Assembly: GCA_025355105.1 (NCBI GenBank)
Contig: JANYAE010000052.1
Span: 62,001-126,000, forward strand
Origin: Pseudomonadota bacterium
Lineage (GTDB): Bacteria > Pseudomonadota > Gammaproteobacteria > Steroidobacterales > Steroidobacteraceae
Reading direction: 5' to 3'
DNA length: 64,000 nucleotides
The position numbers and the translations under genes were made by a program. The notes beneath the pieces were generated by a model, which worked only from the letters and a program-made list of their open reading frames with translations, ran no database searches and had not been told where the DNA came from. Shown piece by piece: positions 34,444 through 43,051 of the stretch (within the stretch, counting starts at the first letter, position 1; every line of letters starts with the position of its first letter).

Positions 34444-34898
34444 CGCGGGGCTGCGGTGCCCGTGCGCCGTTCGCCGCCGCGCTGCTGGCGGCGACCTTCG
34501 CCGCCGGCGCCATCGAGCGACCTGAGTCCTCAAGCCCCGCGCAGAATTACCTGCTGTTTTGTGGCGGTTGCCACGGTGTCGCGGGCAGCGGGGTGCCGCA
34601 CCGGGTGCCCGCGCTCAACGCCACGGTCGGTCGCTTCCTGCGGGTGGAAGGCGGCCGCGAGCTATTGCTGCGCTTCCCGGGTGTCGCCAACTCGCAGCTG
34701 TCGGATGGCGCGCTCGCGCAAGTCATGAACCTGTGCGTGACGCGCTTCGGCGGTGCGGACCGGCCGGCGGACCTGCGGCCCTACACGGCCGAGGAGGTGC
34801 ACGCCGCGCGCCAGAGCCCGCAGCTCAACATCAAGCGCCACCGCGCCGAGCTGATGCTGCGCGCCGGCCTCCCGCCCGACGAGGCCGCCGACTATTGA
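34440..34898 (+). CDS. Second monoheme c-type cytochrome of the amine dehydrogenase operon
   Basis: 152-residue exported protein with a signal (AAALLAATFAAGA) and one heme site CGGCH (Cys41, Cys44, His45). The C-terminal ~60 residues are polar and end RAELMLRAGLPPDEAADY. It starts with a GTG that overlaps the previous stop, so four genes (large subunit, light subunit, two cytochromes) are translationally coupled. It could be a second electron carrier or a subunit bridging to a membrane oxidase. Again one CxxCH only, so not a diheme MauG. Confidence 0.85.
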   Translation: MTRGCGARAPFAAALLAATFAAGAIERPESSSPAQNYLLFCGGCHGVAGSGVPHRVPALNATVGRFLRVEGGRELLLRFPGVANSQLSDGALAQVMNLCVTRFGGADRPADLRPYTAEEVHAARQSPQLNIKRHRAELMLRAGLPPDEAADY

Positions 34899-34913
34899 GC
34901 GGCGGGGCGGGAC

Positions 34914-36248
34914 TCACCAAATGCCGCGCGGAATCAGACCGTGCTCGCGGGCCTCGCGCTCGAGGCTCGCGCGAAACTCCGGGTGGGCCAGCGAAATCAT
35001 CGCCTTCGCGCGCTCGGGGACCGACTTGCCCTTGAGGTTCACGATCCCGAATTCGGTGACGACGTACATCATGTCCGCACGCGTCGTCGTGACGATGCTG
35101 CCCGGCGTGACGCTGAGCGTGATGCGGCTCTTGCGTGTGCCGTGTCGCTCGTAAGTCGACGACAGGCAGATGAAGGATTTGCCGTTCTTCGACGCGTAGG
35201 AAGCGCGCACGAACTGCGCCTGGCCACCGGTGCCGCTGATGTGGCGGTGGCCGCAGGATTCCGACGACGCCTGGCCCTGCAGATCCATCTCGGTGGTGTT
35301 GTTGATCGCGACCACACGTTCGTTCTGCATGACGACGTGCGGCAAGTTCGTGTACTCGACCGGACAGCAAAGGAAATCCGGGTTGCGGTCGAGCGTCCGG
35401 TAATGCGCCTGCGAGCCGAGCGAGAAGCTGAGGACGATCTTGCCGGGATCGAGCGCCTTGCGCGAGCCGGTGACGATGCCGGCCTTGTACAGATCGATCA
35501 GGCCGTCGGTCATCATTTCGGTGTGGATGCCGAGATCGCGGACGCCGCTCTCGAGCAGTAGCGAGCAAACTGCGTTCGGCATCGCGCCGATCCCGACCTG
35601 CAGGCAGGAGCCGTCCTCCACCTCGGCGGCGATGCGCGCGGCGACTGCGCGGTCAGCGTCGCAGGGCGGCGGGTTCGGCAGCTCCGGCGGCGGACCGGAA
35701 TCGCCCTGGATGACGTAGTCGACCTCACTCGCATGCAGACCGTTTTCAACGCCGTGCAGGTACGGCAGGCCCTCGCTGACCTCGACGATGACGATCCGGG
35801 CGCGCGAGGCGATGGCGCGGTGCCAGAGGTTGGCGGCGCTGAAGTTGAAGTAGCCATTGGCGTCGGCGGGGCAGGTCTTGAACACGGCGACGTCCGGCGG
35901 CTCGAGGAACCGTCGGTAGTAATCCGAGACCTCGCCGAGGTTGCACGGGATGTAGTGGCAGAGCCCAGCATCGTGCTTGCGGCGGTCGTAGCCGCCGAAG
36001 TGCCAGCTGTACCAGTGAAAGTGCTCGCGTTCCGGGTCCGCCTCGAGCATCGCCCGCGGCCGGGTGCTGATGCAGGCGCGGACCTTGACGTCCCGCAACT
36101 CCGCGGCGCGGGTAGCGAGTGCGACGTCGAAGACGTCCGTCTGCGCGAGGGCGGCGCCGAAGTCGACCCAATCGCCAGACTTCACGAGGGCGGCTGCCTC
36201 GGCCGCGGAGATGGCGCGCGCCGATTTGCCGTGCGTCGATCGAGTCAT
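34914..36248 (-). CDS. Acetyl-CoA hydrolase/transferase family protein (acyl-CoA:carboxylate CoA-transferase)
   Basis: 444-residue class I CoA-transferase of the AcH family (like 4-hydroxybutyrate or butyryl-CoA:acetate CoA-transferases). Conserved landmarks are ISAAEAAALVKSGDWVDFG at the start, LQVGIGAMPNAVC, the GIHTEMMTDGLIDLYKAG block and the active-site Glu in NNTTEMDLQGQ, followed by SGTGGQAQFVRAS. It swaps CoA between acyl-CoA and a carboxylate in the cytoplasm. GAGG lies seven bases before the ATG. It converges on the amine dehydrogenase operon; products of amine oxidation (aldehydes, then acids) could be its substrates, an inference from position only. Confidence 0.9.
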   Translation of the reverse strand: MTRSTHGKSARAISAAEAAALVKSGDWVDFGAALAQTDVFDVALATRAAELRDVKVRACISTRPRAMLEADPEREHFHWYSWHFGGYDRRKHDAGLCHYIPCNLGEVSDYYRRFLEPPDVAVFKTCPADANGYFNFSAANLWHRAIASRARIVIVEVSEGLPYLHGVENGLHASEVDYVIQGDSGPPPELPNPPPCDADRAVAARIAAEVEDGSCLQVGIGAMPNAVCSLLLESGVRDLGIHTEMMTDGLIDLYKAGIVTGSRKALDPGKIVLSFSLGSQAHYRTLDRNPDFLCCPVEYTNLPHVVMQNERVVAINNTTEMDLQGQASSESCGHRHISGTGGQAQFVRASYASKNGKSFICLSSTYERHGTRKSRITLSVTPGSIVTTTRADMMYVVTEFGIVNLKGKSVPERAKAMISLAHPEFRASLEREAREHGLIPRGIW

Positions 36249-36440
36249 GAGATGCCTCGTGGCCGTGCGTTCTTGTTGTATTGAAGTGCCGCGCCGCTGC
36301 GAGCGCTGTCATCGTGCTCTGCAGGACAGTGCCGCGCCGGCGGCCAAGTTGCAACCGTCGCCAGCAGCAGGCCGGCGGCGCTGCCGGTGTCCGGCGTGCA
36401 CCCCGGACGCGGTGTTAGCATGGCCTGAGGGGGTGCCGTC

Positions 36441-38576
36441 ATGTCCAGCGAGCGTCGTTTCCGGGCCTGCCCGCTATGCGAGGCGATCTGTGGCCTCGAG
36501 ATGCGCGTCAGCGACGGTCACCCGACCGCGATCCGTGGTGACCTCGAGGACCCCTTCAGCCGCGGGCACATCTGCCCAAAAGGCAACGCGATCCTGGATC
36601 TCGAGGCGGATCCGGACCGGCTGCGCAAGCCATTGCGCCGGCGCGGTATGCAGTGGGAGGAGGTCAGCTGGGAGGAGGCCTTCGCCGAGGCCGGCGAGCG
36701 CCTCGCCGCCGTGCAGCGCACGCATGGTGCGGACGCCGTCGGTGTCTACCTCGGAAATCCCGTCGTCCACCACTTCGGGCACTTCGCCTACCTGCCGTCG
36801 CTGCTGCGGCAGATCCGCACCCACAACCTCTATTCGGCCTCCACCGTCGACCAGATACCGCACCAGCTCGTGTCCTGGGCAATGTACGGCCACCAGCAGC
36901 TCACCCCGGTGCCGGACGTCGATCGCACCGACTGGATGCTGATGCTCGGCGCCAACCCGGTGGCCTCGAACGGCAGCGCCATGACCGCGCCGGGCATCGA
37001 GCGACGGCTCAAGGCGCTCGTGCGGCGCGGACGGCTCGTCGTCATCGATCCGCGGCGCACCGAAACCGCGGAGATCGCGAGTGAGCACGTGCCGATCCGG
37101 CCGGGTGCTGACGTCTGGTTCCTGCTGGCGCTGTTCGCCGCCGTGCGCGCACTCGGGCCCGCGCGCCTCGCCGCGTACGGCAACCAGCTCTCCGGCCTCG
37201 ATCCCGCGCTGGATGCGCTCGCAGGTGTGTCGCCGGCCGAAGGTGAGGCGCGCAGCGGTGTGCCGGCCGCCACGATCGAGCGGCTCGCGCGCGAGCTCTA
37301 CGCTGCACCGAGCGCCTGTATCTACGGGCGCATGGGCCTGTCGACGCAGGCATACGGGAGCGTGTGCCTGTGGATCGTACAGCTCCTTAATCTCTACACC
37401 GGCAATCTCGATCGGATCGGCGGCATGCTGCCGAACGAACCGGTGATGCCGGTCACCGGGCCCGGCACGGCGAAGGGCAATCGCAACCGCTGGCAAAGCC
37501 GCGTGCGCGGTCTGCCCGAGATCAGCGGCGAGTTGCCGGTCGCAGCACTCATCGAGGAGATCACGACGCCGGGCGAGGGGCAGATCCGTGCGTTGCTGAC
37601 GTGCGCCGGGAACCCGGTGCTGTCGACGCCCTCCGGCGCGAACCTGGACTCGGCGCTTGCCGGGCTCGACTATTACGTCGCCATCGATATCTACGTCAAC
37701 GAGACGACCCGACATGCAGACCTGATCCTGCCACCGGCGTCGCCCCTGACGCAGTATCACTACGACACGATCTTCAACGCCTTTGCTGTGCGCCGGGTCG
37801 CGCGTCTCAACGCGCCGCTGCGCGCGCGCGCGCACGAGGAGCGCGCTGACTGGGAAATTGTCAACGGCCTGGGCGTCGCCTACGCGGCCGCAGCCGGCAA
37901 GGCCTGGAGTCCGCTGCCCGAGCCACGGGCGCTGATCGCCGCCGGCCTTGCGCGCGGCGGCAGCGGCATCGATCTCACCACGCTTGAGAACGCGCCGCAC
38001 GGCCTGGACCTCGGCCCGCTCGAGCCGTCGCTGCTGCGACGCCTCGAGACCGCGAGCGGCGCCGTCGAGTGCGCGCCGGAGCTGCTGCTCGCGGACCTTG
38101 ACCGGCTGAGGCAGATGCCGGCAGTGCCGCTTGACCCGGGGCAGCTGTCGCTGATCGGGCGCCGGCACGTGCGCAGCAATAATTCTTGGATGCACAATGC
38201 GCCGCGGCTCGTGAAGGGCAAGCCGCGCCACCAGCTGCACGTCCACCCGAGCGACCTCGCGACGCGCGGCCTTGCCGAGGGTGACCGCGTCCGCGTGCGT
38301 TCGCGCACCGGCGCCGTCGAGGTTGAGGTCTGCGCGAGCGATGCGCTGCTGCCTGGGGTCGTCTGCCTGCCACACGGCTTTGGCCACGGTCGGGCCGGCA
38401 GCCGCATGGCCCGTGCGGGTAGCGTCAGCGGCGCGAGCTACAACGACCTGACCGACCCGTTGCGCATCGACGGGCCGAGTGGCAACGCGGCGCTGAACGG
38501 CACGCCGGTGAGCCTCGAGCGGTTGAGCGGCTGCGATCCGCGGCCCTACGGGAGGTCCGCCGGCGTCAGCCGGTAG
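36441..38576 (+). CDS. Molybdopterin-dependent oxidoreductase (bis-MGD, formate dehydrogenase/DMSO reductase superfamily)
   Basis: 711-residue catalytic subunit with an N-terminal 4Fe-4S motif CPLCEAICG...ICPKG, then FDH/DMSO-reductase folds (WEEVSWEEAFAEAGERLAA, VVHHFGHFAYLPSLLRQI, LMLGANPVASNGSAM) and the cofactor-binding C-terminal beta-barrel (HVHPSDLATRGLAEGDRVRV). No Tat signal, no partner Fe-S or membrane subunit gene, so it is a cytoplasmic single-subunit enzyme. The presumed molybdenum ligand region is SASTVDQIPHQ. GAGGGGG precedes the ATG by seven bases. Substrate unknown. Its 3' end overlaps the end of the convergent GNAT gene by 31 bases. Confidence 0.9.
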   Translation: MSSERRFRACPLCEAICGLEMRVSDGHPTAIRGDLEDPFSRGHICPKGNAILDLEADPDRLRKPLRRRGMQWEEVSWEEAFAEAGERLAAVQRTHGADAVGVYLGNPVVHHFGHFAYLPSLLRQIRTHNLYSASTVDQIPHQLVSWAMYGHQQLTPVPDVDRTDWMLMLGANPVASNGSAMTAPGIERRLKALVRRGRLVVIDPRRTETAEIASEHVPIRPGADVWFLLALFAAVRALGPARLAAYGNQLSGLDPALDALAGVSPAEGEARSGVPAATIERLARELYAAPSACIYGRMGLSTQAYGSVCLWIVQLLNLYTGNLDRIGGMLPNEPVMPVTGPGTAKGNRNRWQSRVRGLPEISGELPVAALIEEITTPGEGQIRALLTCAGNPVLSTPSGANLDSALAGLDYYVAIDIYVNETTRHADLILPPASPLTQYHYDTIFNAFAVRRVARLNAPLRARAHEERADWEIVNGLGVAYAAAAGKAWSPLPEPRALIAAGLARGGSGIDLTTLENAPHGLDLGPLEPSLLRRLETASGAVECAPELLLADLDRLRQMPAVPLDPGQLSLIGRRHVRSNNSWMHNAPRLVKGKPRHQLHVHPSDLATRGLAEGDRVRVRSRTGAVEVEVCASDALLPGVVCLPHGFGHGRAGSRMARAGSVSGASYNDLTDPLRIDGPSGNAALNGTPVSLERLSGCDPRPYGRSAGVSR

Positions 38577-39082
38577 CACGGCTCGACCACGCCGGTCGGC
38601 GGGTAGAACTCGTCGTGCGTGTAGCGAAAGCCCAGCGCGACCAGCGCCCGGCGCGAGGCGTCGTTGTGCGGGTGGTGACCGGCGTACAGCGCGGTGGCAC
38701 CGAGCGCCGCGAATGCGTCGGCGATGACCACCGGGCCTGCCTCGCGCACGTAGCCGTTGCGCCACTGCGCCCGGCGCAGGTGATAGCCGAACTGGAATAC
38801 GGGCCCGTCTGAACGGTGCGGCGTGACGCCGCAGCAGCCGACGTGCTCGCCCGTGTCGAGCCGAAACAGCGGCCAGTACTGCAGTCCGTGGCGCTCGTAG
38901 GTCTCGACCTCGTGCTCCAGCCGCTCGGCCACCTGGGTGCTCGAGAACGGGCCGCCCATGAAGCGCGCGACCTCCGCGTCACCCCAGAGGCCGACCGCGA
39001 GCTCGAGGTCATCCCGCGTCCAGATGCCGACGCCGAGCCGCGCCGATCGCAGTCGATAGGGTCGCTCGGGCGGCGCCGTCAT
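38546..39082 (-). CDS. GNAT family N-acetyltransferase
   Basis: 178-residue GNAT of the RimJ/RimL type: LRSARLGVGIWTRDDLELAV, the acceptor-side FQFGYHLRRAQWRNGYVREA, and a C-terminal Asn-rich CoA-loop NDASRRALVALGFRY. Such enzymes acetylate an amine of a small molecule or protein N-terminus; the substrate is not readable. The ATG at 39082 is eight bases before the amidase stop; AGGTG precedes it. The gene is probably co-transcribed after the amidase and its last 31 bases overlap the opposite molybdopterin gene. Confidence 0.88.
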   Translation of the reverse strand: MTAPPERPYRLRSARLGVGIWTRDDLELAVGLWGDAEVARFMGGPFSSTQVAERLEHEVETYERHGLQYWPLFRLDTGEHVGCCGVTPHRSDGPVFQFGYHLRRAQWRNGYVREAGPVVIADAFAALGATALYAGHHPHNDASRRALVALGFRYTHDEFYPPTGVVEPCYRLTPADLP

Positions 39083-39089
39083 GCGACAC

Positions 39090-40670
39090 CTAGCTCGGAT
39101 ACCGCGGCGGCGTACGGGCAGCGGCTGCGCGCTCGTAGGCGCCGGCGACCTGCAGCAGCAAGCCGTCGTGGTCACGCGCGCCGACGAGCACGACGCCGAC
39201 CGGCAGTCCGCGCACGAGCCCCGCCGGCACGGTGAGGCTCGGGTAGCCGGCGATGGCGGCGGCAGTCGCGATCGACGGCCAGCCGCCGCCATCGCTGCGG
39301 TCGCCCCAGACCGTATCGATGCGCTCCGCGGGCCCGTTGCCCGGAGCGAGCAGCAGCTCGACGTCCTGCTGGCCGAGCAGGGCCGCGAGGCCCTCGGTGT
39401 CGGCGCAGCGGCGCAGCTTCGCGACACCCTCGAGGTAGCGGCTGTCCGTGACCGGACCGCGGGCCTCGGCGAGTTCGAACAGCTCCTGGCCGAAGATCGC
39501 CATCTCGGTTGCCGCCTCGCGCTGATTGAATGCGATCAGGTCGGCGAGGCTGCGCGCCGGCACGCGGGCCGGATCGAGCCGGGCGAAATAGCGGTTGATC
39601 GCGTCCTTGAACTCGGTGAGCAGCGACTCGAGCTCCGCGCCCTCCATTTCCTCGAGCACCGCCGGCGGCGACAGGTCGATCAGGACCGCGCCTTCCCGCT
39701 CGAATACCTGCCGTGCCTCGGCGTACGGACGCGCCGCCTCTGGGTGCGCCGATGCCGGCAGGGGCAGGGCGCCGATGCGGACGCCGCGCAGCCGAAAGGC
39801 GTCGAGCTCGCCGCCGTGCCGGCCGTAGCCGAGCGGGCGCTCGGCGATCAGGCCGGCGAGCAACGCCGCATCCGCGACCGTACGGCCCATCGGCCCCGCC
39901 GTGTCCTGTCGCGGCGAGATCGGCACGATGCCCTCGCCGCTGACCAGGCCGAGCGTGGGCTTGAGCCCCACCACGCCGTTGACCGAAGCGGGCGCGAGGA
40001 TCGAACCGTTGGTCTCCGAACCGATGGCCGCGGCGCACAGGCTCGCCGCCGTCGCCGCCGCAGACCCCGCGCTCGAGCCGGACGGACTGCGATCCGGCGC
40101 ATAGGCGTTGCGAGTCTGTCCACCGACCGCGCTCCAGCCACTCGTCGAGTGTGTCGAGCGAAAGTTCGCCCACTCGCTCAGGTTGCTCTTGCCAAGCACG
40201 ATCGCGCCGGCCGCCCGCAGACGCGCCACGAGCGGCGCGTCGGCCGCGTGGAAAGCGTTGCCAAGGGCCCGCGAGCCGGCCGTGGTCGGCAGCGGATCGG
40301 CGGTCTCGATGTTGTCCTTGATCAGCAGCGGGATGCCGTGCAGCGGGCCGCGCACGTGCCCCGCGCGGCGCTCGGCATCGAGTGCCCTCGCCGCTTCGAG
40401 CGCCGCGGGGTTCAGCGCCAGCACCGAGCGCAGCTCGGGTCCGGCGCGATCGAGGCGCGCGATGCGCGCAAGGTAGGCTGTCGTCAGTGCGGCGGAGGTC
40501 AGCGAGCCGTCGGCCAGCGCCTGTTGCAGCGCGCGGATCGGGCGTTCGGCGGGGTCAGCGTCGCGACCGCGCGAGCGCTCGGCCGCCGAGGCGCTCGCCA
40601 GCAGCACGTCTGCGACGGTGGCGCCGAGCGACCACAGCCCCACCGAGCCGATGAATTTGCGTCGATTCAT
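39090..40670 (-). CDS. Amidase (amidase-signature family), exported
   Basis: 526-residue amidase with a Tat-like or Sec signal (MNRRKFIGSVGLWSLG then a hydrophobic stretch ending ASA). The Ser-cisSer-Lys triad is Lys118 (LIKDN), Ser199 (PSGSSAGSAA) and Ser223 (GSETNGSI). It hydrolyses a carboxamide or ester in the periplasm. The signal peptide is notable, as most amidase-signature enzymes of this size are cytoplasmic. GAGG sits five bases before the ATG. The GNAT gene follows, the SDR gene lies just upstream on the same strand (51 bases). Confidence 0.9.
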   Translation of the reverse strand: MNRRKFIGSVGLWSLGATVADVLLASASAAERSRGRDADPAERPIRALQQALADGSLTSAALTTAYLARIARLDRAGPELRSVLALNPAALEAARALDAERRAGHVRGPLHGIPLLIKDNIETADPLPTTAGSRALGNAFHAADAPLVARLRAAGAIVLGKSNLSEWANFRSTHSTSGWSAVGGQTRNAYAPDRSPSGSSAGSAAATAASLCAAAIGSETNGSILAPASVNGVVGLKPTLGLVSGEGIVPISPRQDTAGPMGRTVADAALLAGLIAERPLGYGRHGGELDAFRLRGVRIGALPLPASAHPEAARPYAEARQVFEREGAVLIDLSPPAVLEEMEGAELESLLTEFKDAINRYFARLDPARVPARSLADLIAFNQREAATEMAIFGQELFELAEARGPVTDSRYLEGVAKLRRCADTEGLAALLGQQDVELLLAPGNGPAERIDTVWGDRSDGGGWPSIATAAAIAGYPSLTVPAGLVRGLPVGVVLVGARDHDGLLLQVAGAYERAAAARTPPRYPS

Positions 40671-40721
40671 GCTGACCTCGAAGGGCGGAAGACGGCGTGC
40701 CGACGCCGGTGGCGGCGCGCC

Positions 40722-41510
40722 TCAGGTCCGCAGGTAGCTTGCGCCGTTGACGTCAATGACCCCGCCGGTCATCGCCGCCGGCGCGTCGAGCGCGCAGTAG
40801 ACCACTGCGTTCGCCACCTCGTCGACGCCGTTGACCCGGCCGAGCGGATGCTGCGCAATGATGGCCGGGCCGTCCGGACCGGTGAGATGGGCGGTCGCCA
40901 TTTCGGTCCCGACCCACCCCGGTGCGATGCTGAAGACGTAGACCGCGCGTGCGGCCACGGCCCTCGCGAGCGACTGGCCGAAGGCGTTCAGCCCCGCCTT
41001 GCTCGCGCCGTAGGCAGGAGCCTCCGGTTCGCCACGGAACGCGCCGCGCGAGGAAACGTTGATGATCCGGCCCCGGCCGAACGCCGCGCTGAGCGGTGCG
41101 GAGCGCCCCGCCATCGACTGTGAGGCGAGCAGCGACAGGTTCGCCGGTCCGAGCAGGTTGGTCGAGAGCGTCCGCTGCCACGCCGTCTGCCAGGCAGCGT
41201 AGTCGGTGGACAGCGGCGGATGGTCGACGTAGATGCCCGCGTTGTTGACGACGATGTCGGCCGTGCCGAGCCGGCCGCTGACCTCGTCCCACATCGCGAA
41301 CGTTGCGGCCGGGTCGGCGAGGTCCGCCTGCACCAGCGCATGGCCGGTGCCGGGCAGTCGCGCGAGTACCGCGTCCGCGGCGGAGCGGTTCGAGTGGTAA
41401 TGAGCCGCGACGCGTACGCCGCGCTTGGCCAGGGCCACCGCAATTGCGGTGCCAATGCCGCGCGAGGCACCGGTGACGATCGCGACGAGTGGACGTGAGG
41501 TGGTGGGCAT
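40722..41510 (-). CDS. SDR family oxidoreductase (FabG-like)
   Basis: 262-residue classical SDR: cofactor motif TGASRGIG at 13-20, NNAG, active-site YGASKAG and the C-terminal GGVIDVNG. Looks like a 3-oxoacyl-[acyl-carrier-protein] reductase homologue, but position does not indicate a fatty-acid role. It is the first of a probable three-gene run SDR-amidase-GNAT and is divergent from the MFS-TmpA-TmpB-like operon. The ATG at 41510 has only a weak AAGG ten bases upstream. Confidence 0.9.
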   Translation of the reverse strand: MPTTSRPLVAIVTGASRGIGTAIAVALAKRGVRVAAHYHSNRSAADAVLARLPGTGHALVQADLADPAATFAMWDEVSGRLGTADIVVNNAGIYVDHPPLSTDYAAWQTAWQRTLSTNLLGPANLSLLASQSMAGRSAPLSAAFGRGRIINVSSRGAFRGEPEAPAYGASKAGLNAFGQSLARAVAARAVYVFSIAPGWVGTEMATAHLTGPDGPAIIAQHPLGRVNGVDEVANAVVYCALDAPAAMTGGVIDVNGASYLRT

Positions 41511-41645
41511 CCGGTGTAGGCCTTGGGGCGGTCGCGACAACGTGCCTAGCGTATCACTCCGAATGGACGCGCCGGCGCGCGCTGGCGCCACGGTCCTGCA
41601 TGCTAGGCTGCCGGTCCGCCGCTGCCGCGCGAGGAGCGCTTCACG

Positions 41646-43031
41646 TTGGTTGATGCTGCGCAGAAGCCATCGACGAGTGACCGGACCGCTGCGGCATCGC
41701 CGCCGCCTCCTGCCGCGGCGTCTGGCGACGACGGGCCGGCGGTGACCGGGCGCGGCGCGCGCGCGCTGCGCGCCCGCCAGGTCACGGTCGTCGCGCTGCT
41801 GTTCGGTGGCTACGCTGCCTGCTACTTCTGCCGCGCCGATCTGTCGGCGGCCATGCCGATGCTCGCCGAGGAGCTGGCCGCGACCGGGATGCCGGCCGGC
41901 GAGGCCGTCGTCCGGCTCGGCACGCTGTATTCGGCCGGCGTGCTCGCCTACGCGCTCGGAAAGCTGTTCCTGACCGGGCTCGGCGACTTCTGGGGCGGGA
42001 GGCGCAGCTTTCTCGCGGGCCTTGGCGGGGCCACGGCGTTCACGGTGCTGTTCGCGCTCGGCGGCGGACTGCCGATCTTCACGCTGGCCTGGATCGGGAA
42101 CCGCGTGACCCAGTCGATCGCCTGGGCCGGCGCGCTCAAGGTCTGTTCGAAGTGGTTCGACTTCTCCTCGTACGGCACCGTCATTGGCATCCTGAGCCTC
42201 AGCTACCTCGTCGGCGACGCGATTGCGCGGCCGGTGATGGGACTGCTGATCGGGCAGGGCATCGGCTGGCGCGGGCTGTTCGCCGCCGCTGCGGCGGTGG
42301 CGGGCACGTTCTGGCTCGCGAACCTCCTGTTGCTGCGCGAATCGCGCGTCGACGCCGGCCACTCCGAGGCGCGCGCCAACCCGCGCAACCTCTATGCCGC
42401 CGCAGAGGCCGCGCCGCGGAACGTGCTGGAACTGGTGCGGCCGCTGTTGACGAGCCGGGCGTTCGCCCTCGTCTGCCTGCTGTCCTTCGGCTGCACGATC
42501 GTGCGCGAGACCTTCAACATTTGGACGCCCGTATACCTGAAGGACGCGATCGGCTATGGCACCGGCAGTGCCGCGAGCCTGAGCGCGGTCTTCCCCGCGG
42601 TGGGCGCGGTCTCGGTGCTCGTCACCGGCTGGCTCAGCGACCGGCTTGGCGCCCAGACCCGCCCGCTGTTGCTGTGCGCGGGCCTCGCGGCGACCGCGGT
42701 GGCGCTGCTTTTTCTGACCGCGGCGCGCGGCTCGGCGACGCCGCCCGGGGTGTCGGTGTTGATGATCGGCGTCGTCGCGTTTTGCCTGCTCGGGCCCTAC
42801 TCGTACCTCGGCGGGGCCTTCGCGCTCGACTTCGGCGGCAAGCGCGCCGGAGCCGTGTCCTCGGGCATCATCGACGGCGTGGGTTACCTCGGCGGTGCGC
42901 TCGCCGGCGGCGGCGTGGCGAAGCTCGCGGTACTCTATGGCTGGCGCGGCGTCTTTGTGGCGCTTGCGGCGGTCAGTCTGGCGTCGGCGCTCGCGGCCGG
43001 CTATCTCTACACCCATCAGCGGCGCGCGTGA
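41646..43031 (+). CDS. MFS transporter, OPA/glycerol-3-phosphate-transporter-like, probable phosphonate importer
   Basis: 461-residue transporter with twelve membrane segments after a ~40-residue hydrophilic N-terminus. The first segments (VTVVALLFGGYAACYFCRADLSAAM) recall the organophosphate:phosphate antiporter (GlpT/UhpT) branch, in which the substrate is a phosphate or phosphonate ester. The gene is followed, with stop/start overlap or 20-base spacing, by an Fe/2OG oxygenase and an HD oxygenase whose pair degrades trimethylaminoethylphosphonate; import of that compound would fit. The TTG start has GAGGAG nine bases upstream; a GTG at 41742 would give a shorter leader. This assignment of substrate is inference. 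Confidence 0.85.
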   Translation: MVDAAQKPSTSDRTAAASPPPPAAASGDDGPAVTGRGARALRARQVTVVALLFGGYAACYFCRADLSAAMPMLAEELAATGMPAGEAVVRLGTLYSAGVLAYALGKLFLTGLGDFWGGRRSFLAGLGGATAFTVLFALGGGLPIFTLAWIGNRVTQSIAWAGALKVCSKWFDFSSYGTVIGILSLSYLVGDAIARPVMGLLIGQGIGWRGLFAAAAAVAGTFWLANLLLLRESRVDAGHSEARANPRNLYAAAEAAPRNVLELVRPLLTSRAFALVCLLSFGCTIVRETFNIWTPVYLKDAIGYGTGSAASLSAVFPAVGAVSVLVTGWLSDRLGAQTRPLLLCAGLAATAVALLFLTAARGSATPPGVSVLMIGVVAFCLLGPYSYLGGAFALDFGGKRAGAVSSGIIDGVGYLGGALAGGGVAKLAVLYGWRGVFVALAAVSLASALAAGYLYTHQRRA

Positions 43032-43051
43032 CGCCGAGGCAGTTGAGTGGC

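Noticed and set aside
33943-34898. One of the two cytochromes as MauG
   Set aside because: MauG and related diheme peroxidases need two CxxCH sites and about 350 residues; each protein here has one site and is 150-170 residues.
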